Below the pieces are notes generated by a model. It did no database searches and had not been told where the DNA came from. It saw nothing but the letters and a program-made list of their open reading frames with translations. Below, one piece after another: positions 1 to 6,910 of a stretch of DNA of 13,849 nt. This stretch comes from Thermoplasmata archaeon (lineage in GTDB: Archaea > Thermoplasmatota > E2 > DHVEG-1), in contig QMTB01000023.1 of NCBI GenBank assembly GCA_003649845.1, positions 1 to 13,849 of the forward strand, given 5' to 3'. Numbering within the stretch: position 1 is the first letter of the stretch; every line of letters begins with the position of its first letter. The translations under genes were made by a program, and so were the position numbers.

Positions 1-37
1 ATAATATAGTTATGATTAATTTTAAGTGGGAGATAAA

Positions 38-472
38 ATGAAAAGGAGGATGTTAAAATTACTGATATGTCTATTAATTATTCTACCTATCTTACCAGTA
101 AATCTATCTGCAGATCAAACTCCTCAGCTGGAAATTGCAATTCTTGGTTCTCTAAGACTTCTTGGAACAGATAGGGTTGGAGGAATAATAGTAAATGTAG
201 GGAATACTACAGCATATGACGTATATTATAACTTCACTGTTAAAGGTGGTTTTGACAATTCCATAGATTTTATGCGTCAAGGATATGCAGGGGATATACC
301 TGGGAGAGAGGGTGATAAGACACATTCATTTGGAGTGGTTTTCCCTAGGCAGGTATATGGTTTTGGACCTATAGTAATAACAATGGCTGCTACATCTTCT
401 AATGCAGAGGATATAACTCATACTGTGCAAGGTTTCCAGATGGGATACTTTACCTTGGTTTTCGGAAGATAA
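38..472 (+). CDS. Small exported protein of unknown function
   Basis: Encodes about 144 residues. I do not recognise the family. The N-terminus is a typical Sec signal peptide: a basic start (MKRR), a leucine/isoleucine-rich core over residues 5-20, and a likely cleavage site near LSA-DQ at about residue 25. The mature part is about 120 residues of alternating hydrophobic and polar stretches with an NVGNTTAYDVYY segment, which suggests a beta-sandwich of the CARDB/Ig-like sort often found on archaeal surfaces; this is inference from pattern only. No second membrane segment or lipobox cysteine is visible, so the product is probably secreted or cell-surface associated. I chose ATG 38 over GTG 26 because GGAG at 29-32 sits 5 nt ahead of it and the protein then begins directly with the basic signal-peptide region. 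The gene stands alone before a 300-bp gap, so context gives no function. Confidence 0.7.
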   Translation: MKRRMLKLLICLLIILPILPVNLSADQTPQLEIAILGSLRLLGTDRVGGIIVNVGNTTAYDVYYNFTVKGGFDNSIDFMRQGYAGDIPGREGDKTHSFGVVFPRQVYGFGPIVITMAATSSNAEDITHTVQGFQMGYFTLVFGR

Positions 473-743
473 AAAAAATATTGTAAAAGAATGGTAAAAA
501 TAAGGTTATAGAACTAAAATAACCTTTGAAGAGATCTATTTATTTCCTCTGTGAGGCATCAGAGTTTCTTATTTTAAGATGAATTTCTTATACTCTAAAG
601 TAGTGGGATAATTCTTCTCTTTGGAGATAATTGCTTCTAGGATTCGGATTGAAGAATCAATCTATCAGATATTCGAAGATTGGAGAGGTATAATAATGTG
701 AAGGAAATATACTCTAGAAATTTAAATTTTCATAGAGGTTATC
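473..743. other. Intergenic region with weak hairpins, no gene
   Basis: No convincing ORF, tRNA or rRNA is present. Three short inverted repeats occur: AAGGTTAT/ATAACCTT at 502-509 and 519-526 (8 bp, loop 9); CTCTG/CAGAG at 547-551 and 560-564, followed by a T-rich stretch; GATTG/CAATC at 647-651 and 658-662. The first two could mark transcript ends of the exported-protein gene. The spacing of about 300 bp is long for this compact window, and an unrecognised small RNA or regulatory leader cannot be excluded. Confidence 0.5.
502..526 (+). terminator. Candidate terminator hairpin after exported-protein gene
   Basis: A perfect 8-bp stem, AAGGTTAT (502-509) with ATAACCTT (519-526), and a 9-nt loop, lying 30 nt past the stop at 472. 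There is no long T-run directly after it, so the call rests on position and symmetry only. A second weaker hairpin at 547-564 is followed by a T-rich tract (565-575), which looks more like archaeal T-tract termination. Confidence 0.3.
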
Positions 744-749
744 TTTAAA
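744..749 (+). promoter_or_regulatory. TATA box for leaderless tRNA thiolase gene
   Basis: TTTAAA at 744-749 is centred about 27 nt ahead of the ATG at 774. With the usual archaeal spacing of about 26 nt this puts the transcription start on or next to the A of the start codon, implying a leaderless message. That agrees with the lack of any SD sequence just before 774. A second AT-rich element at 720-728 (ATTTAAATT) would give a leader of about 24 nt without an SD. Confidence 0.45.
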
Positions 750-773
750 CCCTAATCTTATATCCCTGTAAGT

Positions 774-1682
774 ATGCGCTGTAAGTTTTGCGGTAGAGAC
801 GCAGATATCTATATCCCTTATCCAAGGATGCATCTATGTAAAGAACATTTTATTGTATATTTTGAGAGAAAAATCGAGAGGACTATAAATAGATATAAGA
901 TGTTTTCTAAGGAGGATAAAATTCTAATTGCTATTGGAGGAGGTAAGGACTCTGCAGTAGCATCATATATTCTTAAAAGGTTTGGATATACTATAGAAGG
1001 TTTATTCTTAGATTTAGGAATAGGAGGCTTTTCAGAGAAAAGTAGGAGATATGCAGAGAAACAGTGTAAAGATGTAGATATACCAATTCATAGAGTGGAG
1101 ATTAGAAAGCTATTTAATAGAGGTATAAATGAGGTTAAAAGTTCTAGACCAACCTGTGCTATATGTGGTGCTACTAAACGTTATATCTTCAATAAGTTTG
1201 CTTATGATAATGATTTTAATGTTCTTGTAACTGGTCATAATCTAGATGATGAATCTTCATTTGTATTAAGTAATCTAATAAACTGGAATATAGAATATCT
1301 AGGTAGACAGGGACCGATTCTACCAGGTACAGGTAAGTTTATAAGGAAAGTAAAACCACTTTATGAGGTTACAGAGGTGGAGATAAAAGAATATGCAGAT
1401 GTCATAGGTATAGAGTATATATCAGAGAGATGCCCTTTATCTAAAGGTGAGAAGATTCCTAGATATAAACATGTTTTGAATGAATTAGAAAAGATGAGCT
1501 CCGGGGTTAAGATTAATTTTATCAAAGGCTTCCTTAGAAATAGACATCTATTTAAATTTGATTTAGGGAAATCTAGTATTTTAAAGGAATGTAAGGTATG
1601 TGGTATGCCTTCTCAAGGCGAAGTATGCGTTTTCTGTAGGATATGGGGTTTAGATAAACCCGTAGAATTAAAGGTCTCATAG
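774..1682 (+). CDS. ttuA: tRNA 2-thiolation enzyme, TtuA/NcsA (CTU1) family
   Basis: A 302-residue ATP-dependent tRNA thiolase that activates a tRNA uridine with ATP and replaces its oxygen with sulfur (s2U34 or s2T54, depending on the subgroup). The layout is complete: an N-terminal zinc knuckle C3/C6/C22/H25, the PP-loop GGGKDS at 55-60 that binds ATP, cysteines C128, C131 and C220 with the spacing of the 4Fe-4S ligands in Thermus TtuA (C130/C133/C222), and a C-terminal zinc finger C273/C276/C285/C288. The sulfur is usually handed over by a small ubiquitin-like protein, which is not encoded here. The start is ATG 774; no SD is visible and a TATA element fits leaderless expression. The downstream dehydrogenase follows after 55 bp and may be co-transcribed. 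Whether it modifies position 34 (NcsA) or 54 (TtuA) cannot be told from sequence alone, so the symbol is approximate. Confidence 0.88.
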   Translation: MRCKFCGRDADIYIPYPRMHLCKEHFIVYFERKIERTINRYKMFSKEDKILIAIGGGKDSAVASYILKRFGYTIEGLFLDLGIGGFSEKSRRYAEKQCKDVDIPIHRVEIRKLFNRGINEVKSSRPTCAICGATKRYIFNKFAYDNDFNVLVTGHNLDDESSFVLSNLINWNIEYLGRQGPILPGTGKFIRKVKPLYEVTEVEIKEYADVIGIEYISERCPLSKGEKIPRYKHVLNELEKMSSGVKINFIKGFLRNRHLFKFDLGKSSILKECKVCGMPSQGEVCVFCRIWGLDKPVELKVS

Positions 1683-1737
1683 AAAGATTTTATTTGAACT
1701 TAGGATTTACAGTGTGGAATCTTAGGAGGAATCACCT

Positions 1738-2706
1738 ATGAGGATATTTGTAACTAGGAGAATCCCTGAACCTGGCATCCAAATGCTTGAAAGATATCAT
1801 GATGTAGAGGTTAACCCTGAAAATCGTGTTTTAACTAAGGAGGAGATTATAAAAGGTGTTAGAGATAAAGATGGTTTGTTATGCCTACTAACAGATCCTA
1901 TTGATGAAGAGGTTATTAATTCTGCATCTAGATTGAAGATGATTGCAAACTATGCTGTTGGATATGATAATATTGATATTAAAACAGCGACCGAGAGGAG
2001 AATACCTGTTAGTAACACTCCTGGTGTACTTACAGATACAACAGCAGAGATGGCTTGGGCTTTACTTTTTGCTGTTACCCGTAGAATCGTAGAGGGAGAT
2101 CGTTTTTGTAGGGGAGATAAGTTCAAAGGATGGGATCCTATGCTTATGCTTGGGCATGATGTGAGTGGTAAAACATTGGGGGTTATAGGAGCGGGTAGGA
2201 TTGGTACATCTTTTGCTTTGAAAAGCAAGGGTTTTTCGATGAAGGTGCTATATAATAGTAGACATAGGAATGATATTTTAGAAGAGAAATTGGATGCTAG
2301 AAAGGTTTCTTTAGAAGAGTTATTGAAGGAATCTGATTTTATATCTCTTCATGTTCCTTTAACTTCTGATACATATCATTTGATAGGGGAGAAGGAATTA
2401 AAGATGATGAAGGAAAATGCTATACTTATCAATACTTCTAGAGGAGCTGTTATCGAGGAGGAAGCTTTGATTAAAGCATTAAAAAAACATTGGATTTGGG
2501 GCGCGGGTTTAGATGTATATGAACATGAACCAAGTATACCTCGAGAATTAAAGAAGTTAGATAATGTTGTACTGCAACCTCATTCTGCATCTGCTACTTT
2601 TGAAACTAGATCGAAGATGGCAGAAGTAGCAGCTAGAAATCTCCTTATTGGTTTAAAGGGTGAGCATCCTCCTAACTGTGTTAATCCAGAGGTGTTTAAA
2701 GATTAA
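1738..2706 (+). CDS. D-2-hydroxyacid dehydrogenase, glyoxylate/hydroxypyruvate reductase type
   Basis: A 322-residue cytosolic oxidoreductase of the D-isomer-specific 2-hydroxyacid dehydrogenase family. It would reduce glyoxylate or hydroxypyruvate to glycolate or D-glycerate. The Rossmann motif GAGRIG lies at 151-156, and the catalytic set is R235 (in NTSRGA), E264 (in YEHEP) and H282 (in PHSASAT); the R-to-E spacing of 29 is the family norm. After the second Rossmann strand the sequence is YNSRHR rather than an acidic residue, which favours NADP(H) over NAD(H). Length matches archaeal glyoxylate reductase (GyaR-like) and is too short for phosphoglycerate dehydrogenase with an ACT domain. 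GGAGG at 1725-1729 lies 8 nt ahead of ATG 1738. The substrate is inferred from family; a formate- or phosphonate-specific relative is less likely. It ends only 6 bp from the stop of the convergent hydrolase gene. Confidence 0.85.
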   Translation: MRIFVTRRIPEPGIQMLERYHDVEVNPENRVLTKEEIIKGVRDKDGLLCLLTDPIDEEVINSASRLKMIANYAVGYDNIDIKTATERRIPVSNTPGVLTDTTAEMAWALLFAVTRRIVEGDRFCRGDKFKGWDPMLMLGHDVSGKTLGVIGAGRIGTSFALKSKGFSMKVLYNSRHRNDILEEKLDARKVSLEELLKESDFISLHVPLTSDTYHLIGEKELKMMKENAILINTSRGAVIEEEALIKALKKHWIWGAGLDVYEHEPSIPRELKKLDNVVLQPHSASATFETRSKMAEVAARNLLIGLKGEHPPNCVNPEVFKD

Positions 2707-2712
2707 CAAAAG

Positions 2713-3351
2713 TTATAATGTAAACACCCATATCTCTGGTTCTATTGGCAGTTCTTCTTTTTCTATATCTATTTCATTTCCAACTTTTAGTATTTTATAA
2801 TTCCCTTCTTCTAGGAATTCATCTACCGTAGCGATTGGTAGAGATAAACCTTCTATTTTATAATGCATAGGTATTATAATCTTAGGTTTAATTAATTTAA
2901 CTACATCCCAAGCCTCTTTTGCATCTATAGTATATGTCCCTCCAACTGGTATGAAAAGTATATCAACCTCTCCGATTTTCTTTACTGTTTCTTCATCTAA
3001 AACATGACCGAGATCCCCTAGATGGCAGAAGGTTATATCGTCTACCGTAAAAACATATATATTGATTGTGCCTCTCTTTGATCCCTTTGCTTCATCGTGA
3101 AATGCCTCTACACCTCTTATTTTTACTCCAGATATTGTATGTGGTTTTATATCTGTTATAACTATGGATTTTTCTTTCTCCACAGTTTTAACGCTGTTAT
3201 GATCAAAGTGATCATGTGATACAAGTATTATATCTCCTTGAACAGTTGGTGGATGAATTCCAATGGATTTACCATCATGAGGGTCTGTTACAATAGTAAC
3301 CTCATCTGTTATCTCAAAACATGCGTGTCCATGCCATCTTATTCTTAACAT
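2713..3351 (-). CDS. Metallo-beta-lactamase-fold metal-dependent hydrolase (UPF0173/UlaG-like)
   Basis: A 212-residue protein of the UPF0173 branch of the metallo-beta-lactamase superfamily, related to UlaG-type lactonases. Visible features are the N-terminal RWHGHACFEI strand, TDPHDG at about 23-27, the metal motif HDHFDH at 46-51, H110 and D113 in CHLGDLGH, and PMHY near 161-164 with a further histidine. These would bind two metal ions in the cytoplasm. The natural substrate is unknown for most of this group, so no pathway is assigned. Start choice: an in-frame ATG exists at 3378, but CCTCC at 3361-3365 (GGAGG on this strand) sits 9 nt before ATG 3351, and a TATA box at 3398-3406 puts transcription start near 3376. 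Family members also begin with the MLRIRWHGH strand, so 3351 is preferred. It is convergent with the dehydrogenase gene. Confidence 0.82.
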   Translation of the reverse strand: MLRIRWHGHACFEITDEVTIVTDPHDGKSIGIHPPTVQGDIILVSHDHFDHNSVKTVEKEKSIVITDIKPHTISGVKIRGVEAFHDEAKGSKRGTINIYVFTVDDITFCHLGDLGHVLDEETVKKIGEVDILFIPVGGTYTIDAKEAWDVVKLIKPKIIIPMHYKIEGLSLPIATVDEFLEEGNYKILKVGNEIDIEKEELPIEPEIWVFTL

Positions 3352-3397
3352 AATGTTTTTCCTCCGCCCAAGTATCATAGCTAAGATTATTAGAATG

Positions 3398-3406
3398 TTA
3401 TATATA
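3398..3406 (-). promoter_or_regulatory. TATA box for MBL-fold hydrolase gene
   Basis: TATATATAA on the - strand, centred near 3402, lies in the 57-bp gap after endA. Spacing of about 26 nt predicts transcription start near 3376, giving a leader of about 25 nt that includes GGAGG (3361-3365). This would let the hydrolase be expressed apart from endA upstream. Confidence 0.45.
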
Positions 3407-3408
3407 GG

Positions 3409-4440
3409 TTATGGTCTGATGCGAGATAGTTTTAGATATATTATTTTATTTTTGTTTTTAAAAGCGAAGAGAAAGGTTTTCCTAACAGCATGAGCCATTC
3501 TAATTCCTCTGCTGATCTCAGACCAATCTATCTCCCTAGTAGGTTCAATTACATGTATTAGATATTCTGCATGTGTATAATTTGGTAGATTGGTATATGC
3601 TCTAAAATGTGTTCCAAATTTAAACCCTGTTTTAACTATTAGAGCGCGCTTTTTTAGATTCTCGTATATTGGGTATCTAAATAATATCTCTGGATGTTTT
3701 TTCTCTAAAAATTCTTTGAAAAGAGAGATATCAACCTCTTCTCCACTAGGTTTTATAATTGTTAGAAGTTTTTGTTTCATTAGATAGAAAGCTTCTATCA
3801 GAGAAAGTTGCAATCCTTTTTTAAATGGTTTACCGTAAAATTCGTTTCTATGTAACTGCATTAGTTTATCTTGATCGAATAGTATAACACGATTATTGAG
3901 TAAAACCCCTTCCACTTCTATAGTAGTTCTATTTGATATCTCCCCTATAGGCTCTTTAAGGGAGATATCATAGTATGTGATATCTCCCTCTTCATCTACT
4001 AACCCTATCCAGTTGTTTAATTCTTTATAGTTTATATCTTCACATAGTTTTTCTAGTTTAAATGCTGTAGTTGCATCTGTCTCAGCGAAGGTAAAAACTA
4101 GGTTTTTATTGAGAGAGAGTGTTTGCTGATCTATGATAGTTGGCTGATAACCTCGATTCCTTAGGTTACGATAGATTAAATACTGTGTTTCAAAGTTATT
4201 TTTTCCATCTGCTGCTTTCTTAAATAGTTCCTCGAATGTGATTTCTCTTGTATCATCGATCAGTTTTATCTTCTCTTCTTCTAATAGGAATACTGCTTCT
4301 AATGGTTGTAGGTATAGTTTATTATCTACTAGTTTACCGATTCTACTTTTACTGTGTATTCTACCTATACCTTTAGGTTTGGATATAACTATCTTATCAT
4401 CCACTAGTTTTGCTATAATTGGTTTCATGCTGTGTTCCAT
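3409..4440 (-). CDS. endA: tRNA-splicing endonuclease, duplicated-domain archaeal type
   Basis: A 343-residue endonuclease that cuts bulge-helix-bulge motifs to remove introns from pre-tRNA. It has two homologous halves. The N-terminal half (about 1-170) contains FETQYLIYRNLRNRGY (83-98), matching FRYPIYENLKKRALIVKTG in the second half, but lacks the active site. The C-terminal half (about 175-343) carries the catalytic triad Y282 (FRAY), H290 (YTHAEYLIH) and K321 (AVRKTF). This fused form works as a homodimer in euryarchaea such as Archaeoglobus. The Tyr-His loop is about two residues shorter than usual; the His-Lys spacing of 31 is normal. The gene begins inside the 3' end of the S16 protease gene (44-bp overlap from ATG 4440). 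An alternative ATG at 4428 has only GGA before it. No strong SD is visible, so translation may depend on coupling to the protease gene. Confidence 0.9.
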   Translation of the reverse strand: MEHSMKPIIAKLVDDKIVISKPKGIGRIHSKSRIGKLVDNKLYLQPLEAVFLLEEEKIKLIDDTREITFEELFKKAADGKNNFETQYLIYRNLRNRGYQPTIIDQQTLSLNKNLVFTFAETDATTAFKLEKLCEDINYKELNNWIGLVDEEGDITYYDISLKEPIGEISNRTTIEVEGVLLNNRVILFDQDKLMQLHRNEFYGKPFKKGLQLSLIEAFYLMKQKLLTIIKPSGEEVDISLFKEFLEKKHPEILFRYPIYENLKKRALIVKTGFKFGTHFRAYTNLPNYTHAEYLIHVIEPTREIDWSEISRGIRMAHAVRKTFLFAFKNKNKIIYLKLSRIRP

Positions 4441-6616
4441 CTAGTTCTTTATGGTAATCATAGATACTTTTAGGCATATTAACTGTTTCTTTAGGGAGCA
4501 TGGTTTTCTCAGTGTAATCAAGCGTTGTTCTAGGTAGCCAATCCATATCGTAGATTTCCTCTGCAGTTTTTTTCTCTTCTTTTTTACCTGAAATAATCCT
4601 TGCGATTGCTACACCTATAAGTATTCCACTGATAGCTGCGAGGATAGCAGTAGATACTATTAATCCTTGATTGGTTAGAGAGTTTTTAGATGCAGGAGTA
4701 TGAATTGCAGGGATACCTAGATATCTAGATGATGTTTGTGCTTTAGGTGTACCAGAGTAGGTTAAAACACCAGTTATTAAACTACTGTATTTATAGTAGA
4801 ATAACGCTGTTTCGACATCATCATCTATATAGCTCTGAGCGAGTTCATAGTAGCTTACTGCAAGTACAGGTTCTATACCTCTCAGTCTACTATCTCTAAT
4901 ACTTGCACTAGCACTTTCATTTGCCCTAGCGATCTTACTTTGTATCTTTCCCTTAGAGTTAGCATCTACAAGTTCTAAAGCAAGGTTACCTTTTGCTAAT
5001 GCTTTTAATGCTTCAAATAAGGCTGCTGCAGGATATCCATTGTCATTATCTGTTCTCGCAGAATCCAAAAGATTATTTGCCTCCGAGAGAAGCTGTGAGG
5101 ATGTACCCATCTCTTGCAGTATAACAGTTGAGTATATAATTGATTGCTGTGCGTCATCAATATAGTCATTTGCCAGGTTTTTAAGTTGCTCTGAGGTTAT
5201 AGTACCAGTATCATTGAAATATTTAGTTAAACCAAGCCACCAACCTATACTTCTTGATCTCTCCATAGCAAAGGCGATTTCATAGAGAGCCGTAAAGTCA
5301 TCGCCTTTCTGATGGTGCGCTTCTGCTGAAGATATATATTCTTGTGCCTCAGTAGCTCTAGTTTGAGCAGCTCCAACGCATTGCAGAGATATCGCTCCTT
5401 TTACCTGCGCTTGTTTTGCTATACTGCTTTCATTTTTATATAATGATTTTGCTTCTGACAGTAGTCTATCAACATACCCTTGTTTGTCATCTGTATTAAA
5501 GTATTCACATGCATAGTTTACAAATCTTGACATTATCAGAGAACTAAAGGATTGTGTTGTACTGGTATAATATAACTGTTTCTTATACCAGTCCTTTGCT
5601 TCTTGCAGTAGTTTCTCTGCATTATTTAGAAAATCTGTAACTTGGTTTCTATAATAGTTTGGGAAATAATTTGGTATAGATGATTGATCAAAAGCCTCGC
5701 TTGCATTATGATATGATTGATTTGCCTCATTTAATAAACTAGTTGCAAGTGGTTCCATAGAACTTATATAGTCTTGTGTTGAGATGCTGTGTTCAGAAGG
5801 TGTAACTGGGAAGATGTGACCGGTATAGTAGAGGAGGACATCATTTATATCAGATACTTCCTTTACTTCTATTCCATAATGTGTCATTGCATAGTCTGAT
5901 ACGTTTCTAGTAACTGTTCTAGTTATAGTTTGAATCCATCCGTTTTTAGTAGTTGTTTCTGTTACTGTGTCTGTATAAACCATCTGTCCCTCTGGCACTA
6001 GAAATCTCTTTGCTCCTACAGAGTATGCTGCATCGATCTTCTTTGTTATACCTCCAACGGGTCCTATGCTCCCATCTGGATTTATCATACCAGTCATAAC
6101 TGTTCTATTATCCATTGTCCAACCTTCAAGTAGAGAAACTACTGCTGCTGTCATTATACCTCCTGCAGAAGGCCCGCCGATCACTGGGGAAGATGTTCGT
6201 ATTACAAAGAAGTAATCATATTCATAGGGATTTATATTAGAATTTTTATCGCTTGCTACCAATGATGATGCTACTTTAACAGCTAATCTAGCTGAGCCTT
6301 GCATATCAATCTGGGTTAGAGGTAAAGTATCTACAAAAACCTGTCCGCTTCCATTGGACTGTATGGTTACCGTGATAGTAGATATTACACCTACATATCC
6401 ATTTTGCGTACGACCTACTGCTGGTGCGTATACTGTTATATTGCGATACTCAAAGTGCGCTGAGCTTTCATAGATTCTGCCAGGTGTAACGGTTAACGCT
6501 AAACTTGGAGATACATATAGAATATTTCCAAGTAGAAATCCTATAAATAAAATTGTATATATTTTTCTAGATAGTTTTTTGGGCTTATAAATTTGTTTTC
6601 CCATATTTTTCTCCAT
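4397..6616 (-). CDS. Membrane-anchored extracytoplasmic S16 (Lon-like) serine protease, no ATPase domain
   Basis: A 739-residue protein with a Lon-type proteolytic domain but no AAA+ module, like the archaeal serine protease group COG1750. Residues 15-40 form a signal peptide or anchor (KIYTILFIGFLLGNILY, then SPSLA). The protease domain spans about 45-265: the catalytic serine is S150 in GGPSAGG, and K193 in GGITKKIDAA lies 43 residues later, exactly the Ser-Lys spacing of E. coli Lon (S679/K722). Residues about 275-630 are helical and alanine-rich with repeated pair-of-helix patterns (for example YISSAEAHHQKGDDFTALY), possibly a TPR-like substrate or docking region. A C-terminal membrane helix lies at about 651-675, followed by KKEEKK and a 56-residue tail, presumably cytoplasmic. 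This topology puts the active site outside the cell. The target is unknown. ATG 6616 has GAGGTGAT 5 nt upstream; ATG 6604 is a weaker option. Confidence 0.85.
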   Translation of the reverse strand: MEKNMGKQIYKPKKLSRKIYTILFIGFLLGNILYVSPSLALTVTPGRIYESSAHFEYRNITVYAPAVGRTQNGYVGVISTITVTIQSNGSGQVFVDTLPLTQIDMQGSARLAVKVASSLVASDKNSNINPYEYDYFFVIRTSSPVIGGPSAGGIMTAAVVSLLEGWTMDNRTVMTGMINPDGSIGPVGGITKKIDAAYSVGAKRFLVPEGQMVYTDTVTETTTKNGWIQTITRTVTRNVSDYAMTHYGIEVKEVSDINDVLLYYTGHIFPVTPSEHSISTQDYISSMEPLATSLLNEANQSYHNASEAFDQSSIPNYFPNYYRNQVTDFLNNAEKLLQEAKDWYKKQLYYTSTTQSFSSLIMSRFVNYACEYFNTDDKQGYVDRLLSEAKSLYKNESSIAKQAQVKGAISLQCVGAAQTRATEAQEYISSAEAHHQKGDDFTALYEIAFAMERSRSIGWWLGLTKYFNDTGTITSEQLKNLANDYIDDAQQSIIYSTVILQEMGTSSQLLSEANNLLDSARTDNDNGYPAAALFEALKALAKGNLALELVDANSKGKIQSKIARANESASASIRDSRLRGIEPVLAVSYYELAQSYIDDDVETALFYYKYSSLITGVLTYSGTPKAQTSSRYLGIPAIHTPASKNSLTNQGLIVSTAILAAISGILIGVAIARIISGKKEEKKTAEEIYDMDWLPRTTLDYTEKTMLPKETVNMPKSIYDYHKELDGTQHETNYSKTSG

Positions 6617-6621
6617 ATTAT

Positions 6622-6629
6622 ATCACCTC
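6622..6629 (-). promoter_or_regulatory. Strong Shine-Dalgarno for S16 protease
   Basis: GAGGTGAT on the - strand, an 8-base match to the anti-SD tail of 16S rRNA, 5 nt before ATG 6616. It selects 6616 over the in-frame ATG at 6604. Confidence 0.7.
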
Positions 6630-6666
6630 TTCATTAATTTTGTTTAATTTTTGAGAATAAAATATG

Positions 6667-6707
6667 ATTATATGAAAGAGTTTTTAAGGAAGAATCTTCG
6701 ATATAAA
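6667..6707 (-). promoter_or_regulatory. Candidate promoter(s) for S16 protease
   Basis: Two AT-rich elements on the - strand: TTTATAT at 6701-6707 (predicted start near 6678, leader about 60 nt) and CATATAATC at 6667-6675 (predicted start near 6645, leader about 30 nt). Either would let the protease be transcribed independently of the structured segment upstream. The sequence does not decide between them. Confidence 0.3.
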
Positions 6708-6712
6708 ACCAG

Positions 6713-6894
6713 TCGAGGGGGGCAATTAAATATAGGGGGAAAACCGTTTTCAGGAGGCAAGTAAAAGGAGGGGTGCCCCCCTCGAGTGGTCTGCGGGGTT
6801 TGTCGAAGAAGATATGCGGGGTTTAATCCATGTTGCGCTTTCATTTTCTAACCGTCCACCGGTTATTGTTACGCAATGTAACACTACGCAACAT
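6713..6894 (-). ncRNA. Candidate structured non-coding RNA or long regulatory leader
   Basis: This stretch is much richer in G+C than its surroundings and has no credible ORF. Read on the - strand, the 5' part (6894-6830) can form a three-way junction: outer stem ATGTTGCG (6894-6887) with CGCAACAT (6837-6830), enclosing hairpin TGTTAC-ATTGC-GTAACA (6883-6867) and hairpin TAACCG-GTGGA-CGGTTA (6865-6849). Next come two copies of AAACCCCGCA (6824-6815, 6801-6792). The 3' part is closed by a perfect 12-bp helix, TCGAGGGGGGCA (6785-6774) with TGCCCCCCTCGA (6724-6713), around a small GAAAA-CGG-TTTTC hairpin (6751-6739). A TATA box at 6911-6920 predicts a start near 6889, at the outer stem. I see no match to RNase P, SRP, tRNA or box C/D features. 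It may be a free RNA or a cis-acting leader of the S16 protease. The strand assignment rests on the TATA box and gene direction only. Confidence 0.5.
6761..6783 (-). terminator. GC-rich hairpin plus T-run inside the candidate RNA
   Basis: On the - strand GAGGGG (6783-6778), loop GGCA, and CCCCTC (6773-6768) form a 6-bp GC stem followed by CTTTTAC (6767-6761). It resembles an intrinsic terminator. It shares its G tract with the longer 12-bp helix to 6713-6724, so the two structures exclude each other. Confidence 0.35.
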
Positions 6895-6910
6895 AGTAAT
6901 ATATTTACTC

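Noticed and set aside
1950..2228. 92-residue - strand open frame
   Set aside because: Antisense to the NADP-binding domain of the hydroxyacid dehydrogenase; no start signal of its own.
3352..3378. Upstream ATG 3378 as the start of the MBL-fold hydrolase
   Set aside because: GGAGG at 3361-3365 would then be inside the gene, the predicted transcription start is near 3376, and the family begins at the MLRIRWHGH strand.
6713..6830. G-rich strings as ORB/origin elements
   Set aside because: G-strings occur without the TTCCA...GGAAA dyad needed for an ORB; the origin signals beside cdc6 are far better.
6713..6894. Interpretation as an insertion element or MITE with terminal inverted repeats
   Set aside because: No target-site duplication or transposase remnant is visible, the outer stems are nested rather than terminal, and a TATA box is positioned for transcription of the block.
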